Assembly: GCA_011620845.1 (NCBI GenBank)
Contig: WOYJ01000049.1
Span: forward strand, 1 to 22,932
Source of the DNA: Methanobacteriaceae archaeon
Lineage (GTDB): Archaea > Methanobacteriota > Methanobacteria > Methanobacteriales > Methanobacteriaceae
DNA length: 22,932 bases
Direction of reading: 5' to 3'
Below the pieces are notes generated by a model that searched no databases, was not told the DNA's origin, and saw nothing but the letters and a program-made list of their open reading frames with translations. Below, in pieces: positions 1-6,769 of the stretch. Positions within the stretch are counted from its first letter, which is position 1; each line of letters begins with the position of its first letter. The position numbers and the translations under genes are program-made.

Positions 1-3
1 TAA

Positions 4-15
4 TAATATATATAA
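4..15 (+). promoter_or_regulatory. Probable TATA element ahead of the pilin-like gene
   Basis: A run of alternating T and A lies at the left edge of the window, where an archaeal TATA box for the first gene would be expected. Transcription would then begin near position 35-40. The BRE is cut off or not distinguishable, so this is inferred from composition and position only. Confidence 0.35.
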
Positions 16-103
16 GTTTTGAGGACTCCGTATTACTTAAAACCTGATTTGTATGAATTATCTGGTTTTAATCAAAAAAGATATAGAGGAGTATATACAA
101 AGA

Positions 104-511
104 ATGATCGATAAAATGGATCAAAGAGGACAAATTTCTGTAGAATACATTCTTTTAGCAGCTATAGTGCTGTTCATAGTTATTGCCTTTGGTTGGGTCG
201 TGGCCAATGAGAGTGAACTCAATTCAGTAGCTTCGGCTGTAAAAATGGGGGCGGAAAACGGCACCACCTACGCATCTATAATAAATCCACAGATGCAGCC
301 AGTTAGAGTCACAGGTGTTGATATAAACGGTGAAGACGACGTAACTATCGAAGTACGATTCTCCAGTTCTGTTGAATCCATAAATGAAACCATATTAAAA
401 AGTATAAACAACTCGCTAGCCGGCAGTGGCTATAATGCAATTAGTTTTAGTGAATCAAAGCTATATCTAGAGACCAACCGGCATGATTATACCATAACCC
501 TGGTGTACTGA
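104..511 (+). CDS. Class III signal peptide (pilin-like) protein
   Basis: This is a short secreted or surface protein with an archaeal class III (DUF361-type) signal peptide. Counting from the start at 104, a brief charged leader (KMDQRG) precedes the motif Q10-I-S12-V-E14-YIL-L18, which matches QxSxExxxL, and a hydrophobic helix runs to about residue 31. In this family an EppA-like prepilin peptidase cuts between G9 and Q10, and the helix packs into a type IV pilus-like fibre. The remaining 100 residues are polar and rich in N, S, T and E, with several N-x-S/T sites. The open frame extends upstream to an ATG at 53. I prefer 104 because it follows GAGGAG at 86-91 (a 12-base gap, slightly long) and gives a leader of usual length. 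It could be a minor pilin or a stand-alone surface protein; no pilus assembly genes are in view. Confidence 0.72.
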   Translation: MIDKMDQRGQISVEYILLAAIVLFIVIAFGWVVANESELNSVASAVKMGAENGTTYASIINPQMQPVRVTGVDINGEDDVTIEVRFSSSVESINETILKSINNSLAGSGYNAISFSESKLYLETNRHDYTITLVY

Positions 512-558
512 ATGTTTAAAAATGATGATAGGTTAAAAACATATTGTAGGGATCGGTT

Positions 559-780
559 ATGAATGAAGATGAAGGTATAAACATGGAAGAAACCCCTTAC
601 AATAAACCCAAGAGAAAGAGGAATAAATGGGGAATATACATCAGTGTACTCCTCCTGGTTATTGGTTTGGTTTGGTCTGGTGTGAATGTGGGAATCATAC
701 CCTTCTCCATTATACAGGAACAGGCAGGGCCCATAATAATCATACTGCTCGGTCTTCTGATTTTGATAAAATCTCTCTGA
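559..780 (+). CDS. Small two-helix membrane protein, LiaF/DUF5668-like
   Basis: A 73-residue protein with a basic, hydrophilic N-terminus (a KPKRKRNK stretch at about 16-23) is followed by two hydrophobic helices at about 25-45 and 52-71, separated by a short turn containing NVGIIP. This arrangement resembles the LiaI/LiaF-like transmembrane region (DUF5668), a small helical-hairpin module in bacterial and archaeal membranes with no single assigned function. The positive N-terminus suggests a cytoplasmic amino end. It lies 47 bases after the pilin-like gene in the same direction, so co-transcription is possible. A GGGATCGG stretch precedes the ATG at 559; a second ATG at 583, preceded by AAGGT, is an alternative start. 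Confidence 0.6.
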   Translation: MNEDEGINMEETPYNKPKRKRNKWGIYISVLLLVIGLVWSGVNVGIIPFSIIQEQAGPIIIILLGLLILIKSL

Positions 781-787
781 TCAAATT

Positions 788-812
788 ATTAATTTTTTTT
801 GAATTAATTTTT
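788..812 (+). terminator. AT-only hairpin followed by a T run
   Basis: A 7-base inverted repeat (788-794 with 802-808) with a T-rich loop is followed by TTTT, just after the stop of the small membrane protein. T-rich stretches of this kind serve as archaeal terminators. An AT-only stem is weak, so the T run is the better evidence. Confidence 0.35.
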
Positions 813-853
813 AATTAAGTTGATTGATTATTTAAAAAATCGAGGTTAAAACC

Positions 854-1882
854 ATGAAGGATTTACTTAAGAAACTTTCAAACGCACCAGGAATATCTGG
901 TTTTGAAGATGAAGTACGGGATCTAATGATAACAGAATTAAAGAACCATGTAGATGAAATAGAGATAGACCAGCTGGGTAACCTAATAGCCAGGAAGAAT
1001 GGAACTTCCGATGGTAAAAAAATCATGCTAGCAGCCCATATGGATGAAATAGGGCTTATGGTAAGGTACATCGATAAAAACGGTTTCATCAAGTTTTCAA
1101 AAATCGGGGGAATAAACGATCAGATGCTTTTAAACCAGACGGTTTACATACAATCATCCCAGGGGAATATAACCGGGGTTATAGGTTCCAAACCACCGCA
1201 TAAGATGAAGGAATCTGAAAAGAAGCAGATCCTGAAATACGAGAACATGTTCATCGACATCGGTGCCAAGGATAAGGAAGAGGCAGAAGAACTGGTCAGT
1301 GTGGGAGATCCTATAATAATCAGACAGGAGTTTGAAGAACTGAGAAACAACCTGGTTATGGGTAAAGCACTGGATAACCGGGTCGGCTGCGCCATACTCA
1401 TCGAAGTATTAAAAAAGGCAGAAAGTAACGCCACAATTTATGGTGTGGGCACCGTCCAGGAAGAAGTAGGCCTTAAAGGAGCTAAAACCAGCGCATTCAG
1501 CATAAACCCGGATATAGCCCTGGCACTGGATGTAACCATCTCTGGAGACCATCCCGGAATCAAGGAAGACGAAGCACCATCGGTGGCAGGCAAAGGCCCG
1601 GCCATAATATTAACTGATGCCAGCGGAAGAGGACTCATAACCCCTTCACTGATAAAAGATCTGTTGATATCCACGGCTCGAGAAGAAGAGATACCCTATC
1701 AGGTAGAAGTCAGTGACGGCGGAACCACCGACGCCACATCCATACACCTCACCCGGGCAGGGGTGCCTACAGGGGTTATATCAGCAGCCAGCAGGTATAT
1801 ACATACTCCGGTGAGTGTGGTGAACCTGGATGATGTGGAAAACTCGGTGAAGCTGATTTTAGCCGTGTTGAAGAAGTTTTAA
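854..1882 (+). CDS. M42 family metallo-aminopeptidase (TET/glutamyl aminopeptidase type)
   Basis: This 342-residue protein is full length for the M42 family, whose members form dodecameric tetrahedral (TET) cytosolic peptidases that trim peptides from their N-termini after proteasomal cleavage. The two-metal site is complete: H62 and D64 in AAHMDE, bridging D174 in KALDNR, E203 (general base) and E204 in VQEEVG, D226 in ALDV and H317 in RYIHTP. The insert at about 72-165 fits the PDZ-like dimerisation domain of the family. The start is well supported, with GAGGT at 842-846 seven bases ahead of ATG. It stands alone between T-rich stretches. Specificity (Glu/Asp, Leu or Lys) cannot be told from sequence, and older annotations call such proteins cellulase or endoglucanase M, which is probably wrong. 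Confidence 0.95.
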   Translation: MKDLLKKLSNAPGISGFEDEVRDLMITELKNHVDEIEIDQLGNLIARKNGTSDGKKIMLAAHMDEIGLMVRYIDKNGFIKFSKIGGINDQMLLNQTVYIQSSQGNITGVIGSKPPHKMKESEKKQILKYENMFIDIGAKDKEEAEELVSVGDPIIIRQEFEELRNNLVMGKALDNRVGCAILIEVLKKAESNATIYGVGTVQEEVGLKGAKTSAFSINPDIALALDVTISGDHPGIKEDEAPSVAGKGPAIILTDASGRGLITPSLIKDLLISTAREEEIPYQVEVSDGGTTDATSIHLTRAGVPTGVISAASRYIHTPVSVVNLDDVENSVKLILAVLKKF

Positions 1883-1904
1883 TGCCTGATTTCGGTGTTA
1901 TGAA

Positions 1905-1921
1905 TTTTTTTATCTTTTTTT
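1905..1921 (+). terminator. T-rich terminator after the M42 peptidase gene
   Basis: Two T tracts separated by TATC follow the peptidase stop by about 20 bases, with another at 1937-1942. Such tracts on the non-template strand terminate archaeal RNA polymerase. No stable stem is seen. Confidence 0.45.
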
Positions 1922-1953
1922 CTGAATTCTTCCTTATTTTTTATCTGAAAATT

Positions 1954-1980
1954 TTTTTATACATTTTACAATCGTAAAAT
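1954..1980 (+). promoter_or_regulatory. TATA element and adjoining inverted repeat ahead of the Rieske gene
   Basis: A TATA-like element (about 1954-1962, preceded by GAAA as a possible BRE) is followed immediately by a perfect 7-base inverted repeat, ATTTTAC-AATC-GTAAAAT, at 1963-1980. If transcription starts about 25 bases after the TATA box, the repeat lies between the box and the start site, where an archaeal repressor dimer would block the polymerase. The geometry is visible in the sequence; the operator role is inferred. Confidence 0.45.
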
Positions 1981-2052
1981 ACTTGTTCGTTAGAAAAGAA
2001 TAAGCATGTTGAAAACATTTCTCCCTTTTAAAAATTAATATGGGGTTTAAAA

Positions 2053-2383
2053 ATGGAAAAGGTATGCAACGTTTCAGATGTTCCCCCCGGGAACCATGAG
2101 GGGATTCACTGTTAAATACGCTTATATCCTCCTGGCTAACGTTGACGGGAATTTTCACGCCGTAACTGCTGTATGTCCACATATGAGAGGCTACCTGCCC
2201 ATAGGCATGCTGGAAGGGAATATAATAAAGTGTCCGGTGCATGGTTCCCAGTACGATGTGACCACTGGAAAGTTGGTTAAGGATGTGCCCGGTGTTTTGA
2301 GAGTTCTCACTGGCGGTGGTTCACATGATTTAATGAGTTACCCGGTTTCAGTAGAAGATGAAACTGTTTACGTGGAAATCTAA
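2053..2383 (+). CDS. Rieske [2Fe-2S] ferredoxin-like protein, frameshifted near the N-terminus
   Basis: This is a small soluble Rieske-type electron carrier. The cluster ligands are intact: CPH (first Cys/His pair), then CPVH (second pair) 17 residues on, followed by GSQYD. The gene is split between frames. ATG at 2053, seven bases after GGGG, encodes MEKVCNVSDVPPG, the usual start of such ferredoxins, but that frame reaches a stop at 2113. The rest (GTMRGFTV onward) lies in the next frame, open from 2078. The switch is at a run of six C at 2083-2088; five C would restore one continuous protein of about 109 residues. An ATG at 2078 could start the second frame but has no Shine-Dalgarno site. 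A sequencing or assembly error, a real mutation and a +1 slip all remain possible. The partner oxidoreductase is not in view. Confidence 0.75.
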
Positions 2384-2386
2384 AAT

Positions 2387-2428
2387 AAAATTAGTGGGAG
2401 TTAATCCAAAATTAGTGGGAGTTAATCC
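2387..2428. repeat. Perfect 21-base tandem direct repeat, two copies
   Basis: Two identical abutting units (2387-2407 and 2408-2428), each reading AAAATTAGTGGGAGTTAATC plus C, sit between the convergent Rieske and KaiC-like genes. Decayed pieces of the unit (GAGTTAATT, GAGGTTAATCC) follow to 2452. This looks like replication-slippage expansion in a gap that both transcripts would read through. Confidence 0.85.
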
Positions 2429-2452
2429 TGAGAGTTAATTCGAGGTTAATCC

Positions 2453-3169
2453 TTATTTTGAATTAATGGCCGAGTTGATCTCGATTCCAGTGGGGCCTAT
2501 CTCGTAGGTTAAAAACTGGGTGGGTGTTTTGGTGTTTCTCACTTTCACCACGTCCATCACCCTCTCTCTACGGCCAGTGTAGGGGTTTTCCCGTTTCATT
2601 AATTTGATAGCGCCATAGACGGAGTATAAAGCTATTTCATTGAATTCATAGGAGGTGGCGCTGTCTAATATGATTAAAGCAGTTATGTTCTTTTTTTTGA
2701 GTTCATAGACCAGGAGGTCCAGTCGGGAGCGGAAGTCATAGGGGGTTAGTTTTGCAGTGTAACTGCCGATATTATCTATAATTAAGGCTTCGGTGTCTTT
2801 TGGTATTATTTCCAGGAGTTTGGCGAAGTTTCCCTTCATGGAATCTATTTCAATCTTCACCTCTGCCTCGGTTACCTCCGCCCGTATTTTCGCGAGTTCT
2901 AAGAATTGCAACATTCCTTTATCTGTGCATCCTTTAATATCCCAGTTGAATGCTTCGCTCTGGATGTATAAATCTTCAGCATCTTCTTCAGTGGTTATAT
3001 AAGCAGTTTTAAGGTTTTGAAGACAGCAACTATAGGCAAACTGTAGTCCGAGGATGGTTTTTCCAGATCCGGCATCACCAGTTATAAGAAGAGTTCTTCC
3101 TTCTGGAAATCCGTTGGTAAATTTATCTATACCTTCTATTCCTGTATTTATCCTTTTCAATATTATCAC
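2453..3169 (-). CDS. KaiC-like (RecA-superfamily) signalling ATPase, single domain
   Basis: This 238-residue protein has one KaiC/RadA-type P-loop domain: a Walker A motif GDAGSGKT at 31-38, the KaiC-family acidic pair at 61-62 (TTEED), a Walker B motif ALIIDN at 128-133 and a late KVRNTKTP segment at 209-216 resembling the KaiC Lys-Arg finger region. It lacks the second KaiC domain and the circadian phosphorylation sites, so it belongs to the broad archaeal single-domain KaiC group linked to signal transduction rather than to DNA recombination. It lies 61 bases downstream of the response regulator on the same strand and probably forms an operon with it. The open frame begins at GTG 3169; TTG at 3160, which follows GAGAGTGAT and gives MKRINTG, is a credible alternative start. 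Confidence 0.85.
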   Translation of the reverse strand: MIILKRINTGIEGIDKFTNGFPEGRTLLITGDAGSGKTILGLQFAYSCCLQNLKTAYITTEEDAEDLYIQSEAFNWDIKGCTDKGMLQFLELAKIRAEVTEAEVKIEIDSMKGNFAKLLEIIPKDTEALIIDNIGSYTAKLTPYDFRSRLDLLVYELKKKNITALIILDSATSYEFNEIALYSVYGAIKLMKRENPYTGRRERVMDVVKVRNTKTPTQFLTYEIGPTGIEINSAINSK

Positions 3170-3230
3170 TCTCTTTAACTGATGATTCAGATGTTCTATA
3201 CATTTAATATTTCAATCTGTATTTAAAAAC

Positions 3231-4493
3231 TTATTCATTATAATTAATCACAAATTCAAAGTTGCAGTAGTTATCCCTATCCTCCAGGCAATGGGTTTGC
3301 CCAACGTTACCATGTAAATTGGTCCAGGTGAAACTGCGCAGTACTATGACCCGGCATATCATACAGAACATGGGACTGGTCTCAGTATCATCAACCCAGG
3401 GACAGTTATGGAATTTAAATAGTATAGAACTGTTTTCATAGGTTAATTCTGGTTCAATGCCCAGGTTGGAGAAGAAATCCCGAAGCCATGAAATGTAACA
3501 TCGGAATATATTTTCGGGGGTCTTTGCTGCCTTTCCCAGGCAGGTCTCAAGGTCTTTCAAAAACCGGGCTTTCGTATTTTTCTCGAAACGGTCCGAGAAG
3601 CTTCTGGCTATGTTATTCCGTACCTGGGGCGGTATGTTGGATGCAAAAACAGGCAGTGCGCTTAAGACAAAATTAGAAAGTTCTCCCCTGGCTTTATCCT
3701 TCAACAATTCTTCTTTTTCCTTTTCTGCCCTTTTACGCTCGGTTATATCTCTAAAAACAAGGGCTACTCCTATTACACTCCCATTTTCATCCCTTATAGG
3801 GGCGCTGCTATCATCTATGGGTAACCTGGTCCCATCCTTGGTGATGAGTAAGGCAGGGTCGTTCATTTCTATTACGGCGTCCCTTTTAAGGACATTAGTT
3901 ACCGGGTCTTCCAGGGGGATTCCGGTGTTCTCATTTATTATCTGGAAGACATCCACCAGTGTTTTGCCAATGGCTTCCTCCTGGTCCCAGCCAGTAACCT
4001 TCCGGGCCACCGGGTTCATGAATATGATCACACCCTCCTTATCGGTGGCTATCACCGCATCACCAATACTTTCCAGGGTGGTGGAGAGCCATTTTTCACT
4101 TTCTTTAAGTTTACGGTCCATCTCATGCTTGTAGATGGCTATCTCCACTGAGCTGTGCAGTTCCCTGTCTTCGAAGGGTTTGATTATGTAACCGAATGGT
4201 TCGGTTATCTTAGCCCTCTTAAGGGTTTCCTCGTCAGAATAAGCAGTTAAGTACAAAACAGGGATATCAAAATCATCGTGGATTCTCTGTGCAGCTTCTA
4301 TTCCGTCTATTTTCCCTTTAAGCACTATATCCATGAGGATTAAGTCTGGTGGATTCTCCCTGACCAGTTCCAGGGCTTCTTCACCCGAGGGAGTGACACC
4401 AATGACCTGGTAGCCCAGGCTTTCAGCCCGGTGCTTTATATCCATGGCCACTATACTTTCATCTTCCACTATCAGTATCTTGATTTTTGACAT
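3231..4493 (-). CDS. Response regulator with REC, PAS and Cys-rich methanogen output domain
   Basis: The 420-residue protein has three parts. Residues 1-120 form a receiver domain with the acidic pocket (E10, D11), phospho-acceptor D55 in LMDIVLKG, T83 in LTAY and K105 in IIKPFE. Residues about 132-255 form a PAS domain ending in FRDITERKRAEKE, which leads into a short coiled coil. The C-terminal 150 residues carry C318, C332, C364 (NCPW), C377 and C380 (CMIC), C402 (HC) and C410, and match my memory of methanogen output domain 1. There is no DNA-binding or kinase domain, so output is probably through protein contact or metal/redox sensing. The partner histidine kinase is not in view. It is the upstream gene of the pair with the KaiC-like ATPase. 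Confidence 0.87.
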   Translation of the reverse strand: MSKIKILIVEDESIVAMDIKHRAESLGYQVIGVTPSGEEALELVRENPPDLILMDIVLKGKIDGIEAAQRIHDDFDIPVLYLTAYSDEETLKRAKITEPFGYIIKPFEDRELHSSVEIAIYKHEMDRKLKESEKWLSTTLESIGDAVIATDKEGVIIFMNPVARKVTGWDQEEAIGKTLVDVFQIINENTGIPLEDPVTNVLKRDAVIEMNDPALLITKDGTRLPIDDSSAPIRDENGSVIGVALVFRDITERKRAEKEKEELLKDKARGELSNFVLSALPVFASNIPPQVRNNIARSFSDRFEKNTKARFLKDLETCLGKAAKTPENIFRCYISWLRDFFSNLGIEPELTYENSSILFKFHNCPWVDDTETSPMFCMICRVIVLRSFTWTNLHGNVGQTHCLEDRDNYCNFEFVINYNE

Positions 4494-4585
4494 TTGAATC
4501 GAATTTTAGGATGATGGTTGAAATTGTCATCATTCATTTTTTTAATTAACTATTCAGTTATTAACCTAATAACATCTATCGCTAT

Positions 4586-4598
4586 ACAGTTATAAATC
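4586..4598 (-). promoter_or_regulatory. Possible TATA element for the response regulator operon
   Basis: On the minus strand this reads GATTTATAACTG, a TATA-like element about 95 bases before the response regulator ATG, implying a leader of about 70 bases. A 6-base inverted repeat (4511-4516 with 4528-4533) lies in that leader. The 161-base gap holds no gene that I can see. Confidence 0.35.
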
Positions 4599-4654
4599 TA
4601 ATTAAACTTCTATATTAATTTTTATGGATGTTTGTCTCCAGTGATACTATTTAC

Positions 4655-6511
4655 TTACTTATTCTGTAGTTCTCGGTGGATTAACAGTGCCAGTTTCTGG
4701 CTGATGCCCTCCACTTCAGCAATTTCCTCAAGGCTGGCCTTTTGAATATTCTCCATACTACCAAAATGCCTGATTAACCTCAACTTCCGCTTAGGACCCA
4801 CCCCGGGAATATGATCCAGTAGAGAGCCTTCTATCTCCTTGGACCTGAGCTTTTTATGGTAAGTAACTGCAAACCGGTGGGCTTCGTCCCGCACCCTCAT
4901 AAGCAGGTGTAATGCTTTAGAATTCCGGGGAAGTATGATGGGTGTTTGGAAGCCGGGAATGAAGATGTGCTCAAATTCTTTGGCCAGACCAATAACCGGG
5001 ATACTGGTGAGGTTTAAAGATTTCAAAACCCCCAATGCGGTGTTAAGCTGTCCCTTACCCCCATCTATGACTATGAGGTCTGGACGGGTATGTTCTTTTA
5101 GAGTATGATCTTCCATTTTACCCGTGTCTCCCTTCACCTTACCGGCATCTTCTTTACGGGTCAACTCGGCATGGGCTAATTTCTTATATCGACGGGTTAA
5201 AACCTCCCGCATCATGGCGTAATCGTCAGGTCCTGGTGTTTCAATTTTGTATCTTCGGTAGTTGTTCTTTTTAGGTTTTCCATCTTCAAAGACCACCATG
5301 GAACCCACTGCCAGTTTACCGCTGATATTGGAGATGTCGAAGGCCTCGATGTATCGGGGTATCCTGGGAATTCCCAGGTAATCCTTCACCTCCAGAAGCG
5401 CACCCTTCACCTGTTCCTGCTGGTTACGGGCTATATCTGCATTTTTAGCTACCATCTTAACCAGCCGGTATTCCAGACCTTCTTCAGGGACTTTAATTGT
5501 AATATCATTCCCTGATTTCTCCTTGAGCCAGTCTGTGATCAGATCTTCCTCATCCACATGGTACTGCAGGATCAGCTCTGAGGGCACCTGCTGGGGGCCA
5601 CTGTAGTACTGTTTCAGGAATGCAGATAGTACGGACTGCGGAGTACCCACCCCTCCTTCGGATCCGCTCATGAGGAACTCCTCCTTACCTATTATCTTAC
5701 CATTCCGCACCCGGAAGAGGACCACTGATGCAAACTCCTCATCTAAAGAGCAGGCTATCACATCCTGCTCCAGTCTGCGGTCGAACTCTATCTTCTGCCT
5801 TTCCACTATATCCTTGATGGAGGCTATCTGGTCCCTTAAAAGCGCCGCCTTCTCATACTCATGGTTAGCCGCTGCTTCCTCCATGTTCTTCTTCTGGATG
5901 TCCATGATCTCACTGTACTTCCCCTGGAAAAACAGGTTAGCCTTGTCTATCAGTTTATTATAGTCCTCCTTACTTATCCGGCCATCACAGGGGGCCTCGC
6001 ATAGTTCCATCTGGCTGTTCAGGCAGGGCCCGTCCATGTTCTTACAGTCCCTGATCTTGAAGAGCGCCTTGATAAACCGGAGCATCCTCCGGAGGGGGGT
6101 TACATCTGTAAAGGGCCCATAATAATAGGAACCATCTTCCGTAATTCTACGGGTTATTATTACCCGGGGGAAATCTTCGTTGGTTATTTTAACGTATGGG
6201 TATCTCTTATCATCCTTCAAACGGATGTTGTAGTGGGGTAGATATTTCTTGATTAAGTTAGACTCTAAAATAAGGGCTTCTTTCTCGGTGTCGGTTACGA
6301 TGTACTCCAGACTGTGGAAATGCTTCATCATGATCCTGGTCTTATCCGAGTCCAGTTCATCCTTGAAGTAGGATTTAACCCGTTTCTTCAGGGATTTAGC
6401 CTTTCCCACATAGAGTATCTTCTCTTCGGCGTCCTTGAAAATGTATACTCCTGGCTTGTCTGGTAGGTTACTGGTGTTGTTTAGAGTCATGTAAATCCTA
6501 AGTTGTTCCAT
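4655..6511 (-). CDS. uvrC: UvrABC excinuclease subunit C
   Basis: UvrC makes both incisions around a lesion in nucleotide excision repair after UvrB has been loaded. The 618-residue protein is complete. It has an N-terminal GIY-YIG nuclease domain (PGVYIF at 20-25, YVGKAKSLKKRV at about 34-45), four Cys at about 155-175 as in many UvrC proteins, a UVR motif (EYEKAALLRDQI) that binds UvrB, an RNase H-like 5' nuclease domain (FDISNISG, then DLIVIDGGKGQL) and a C-terminal helix-hairpin-helix pair (IPGVGPKRK). Between RRYKK and PDLIVIDGG there is a hydrophilic stretch of about 30 residues rich in K, E, D and G, longer than in typical bacterial proteins. ATG at 6490 (MTLNNTSN), preceded by TAGGAT, is an alternative start. 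It is divergent from uvrBA. Confidence 0.97.
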   Translation of the reverse strand: MEQLRIYMTLNNTSNLPDKPGVYIFKDAEEKILYVGKAKSLKKRVKSYFKDELDSDKTRIMMKHFHSLEYIVTDTEKEALILESNLIKKYLPHYNIRLKDDKRYPYVKITNEDFPRVIITRRITEDGSYYYGPFTDVTPLRRMLRFIKALFKIRDCKNMDGPCLNSQMELCEAPCDGRISKEDYNKLIDKANLFFQGKYSEIMDIQKKNMEEAAANHEYEKAALLRDQIASIKDIVERQKIEFDRRLEQDVIACSLDEEFASVVLFRVRNGKIIGKEEFLMSGSEGGVGTPQSVLSAFLKQYYSGPQQVPSELILQYHVDEEDLITDWLKEKSGNDITIKVPEEGLEYRLVKMVAKNADIARNQQEQVKGALLEVKDYLGIPRIPRYIEAFDISNISGKLAVGSMVVFEDGKPKKNNYRRYKIETPGPDDYAMMREVLTRRYKKLAHAELTRKEDAGKVKGDTGKMEDHTLKEHTRPDLIVIDGGKGQLNTALGVLKSLNLTSIPVIGLAKEFEHIFIPGFQTPIILPRNSKALHLLMRVRDEAHRFAVTYHKKLRSKEIEGSLLDHIPGVGPKRKLRLIRHFGSMENIQKASLEEIAEVEGISQKLALLIHRELQNK

Positions 6512-6573
6512 TGATTAGACAAATGATAGGTCTTATTGAAAAATAAAAAATAATCAATTCGAACTATCCTTTT

Positions 6574-6584
6574 TTTAATATAAC
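6574..6584 (-). promoter_or_regulatory. Possible TATA element for uvrC
   Basis: Read on the minus strand this is GTTATATTAAA, located 60-90 bases ahead of the candidate uvrC starts in the divergent intergenic region. It rests on composition and position only. Confidence 0.35.
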
Positions 6585-6673
6585 CTTTTTTTAATCTAGA
6601 ATACTTCTCAACCACTCTAGGTTAAACTATTTAGATATTCTTAATCCAATAAAAAATATGGGGGATAGTAGTC

Positions 6674-6709
6674 TTTATATAATAGATGAAGGAATTATAT
6701 TATATATAT
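6674..6709 (+). promoter_or_regulatory. TATA-like elements for the uvrBA operon
   Basis: Two TATA-like stretches, TTTATATAA at 6674-6682 and a longer alternating T/A run at 6695-6709, precede uvrB by 60-95 bases. Either would give a leader of about 40-70 bases. The 258-base uvrC-uvrB intergenic region (6512-6769) contains no other gene and no obvious operator palindrome. Confidence 0.4.
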
Positions 6710-6769
6710 TCTATTTTTAGATTTCCTATAACAATCTTTACATATTTATTTTTCTCGACGAGGATAGAG

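Noticed and set aside
1144..1674. Two open frames on the minus strand inside the M42 peptidase gene
   Set aside because: They are antisense shadows of a well-supported gene, rich in Ser and Leu, with no motif and no ribosome-binding site.
1934..2242. A 102-codon minus-strand frame over the Rieske promoter and gene
   Set aside because: The opposite strand encodes an obvious Rieske protein; the antisense product has low-complexity composition and no family features.
3610..4134. A 174-codon plus-strand frame inside the response regulator gene
   Set aside because: Its Ser/Leu-rich product mirrors the PAS domain coding strand; the response regulator frame carries clear motifs.
4511..4533. ATGATG/CATCAT inverted repeat in the response regulator leader as an operator or C/D box RNA
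   Set aside because: The arms are only six bases and simple in sequence, and no D box lies at the right distance, so chance is likely.
6686..6769. N-terminal extension of UvrB (28 codons)
   Set aside because: The extension has no counterpart in UvrB, lies over the TATA-like region and lacks a ribosome-binding site, whereas GAGG precedes the ATG at 6770.
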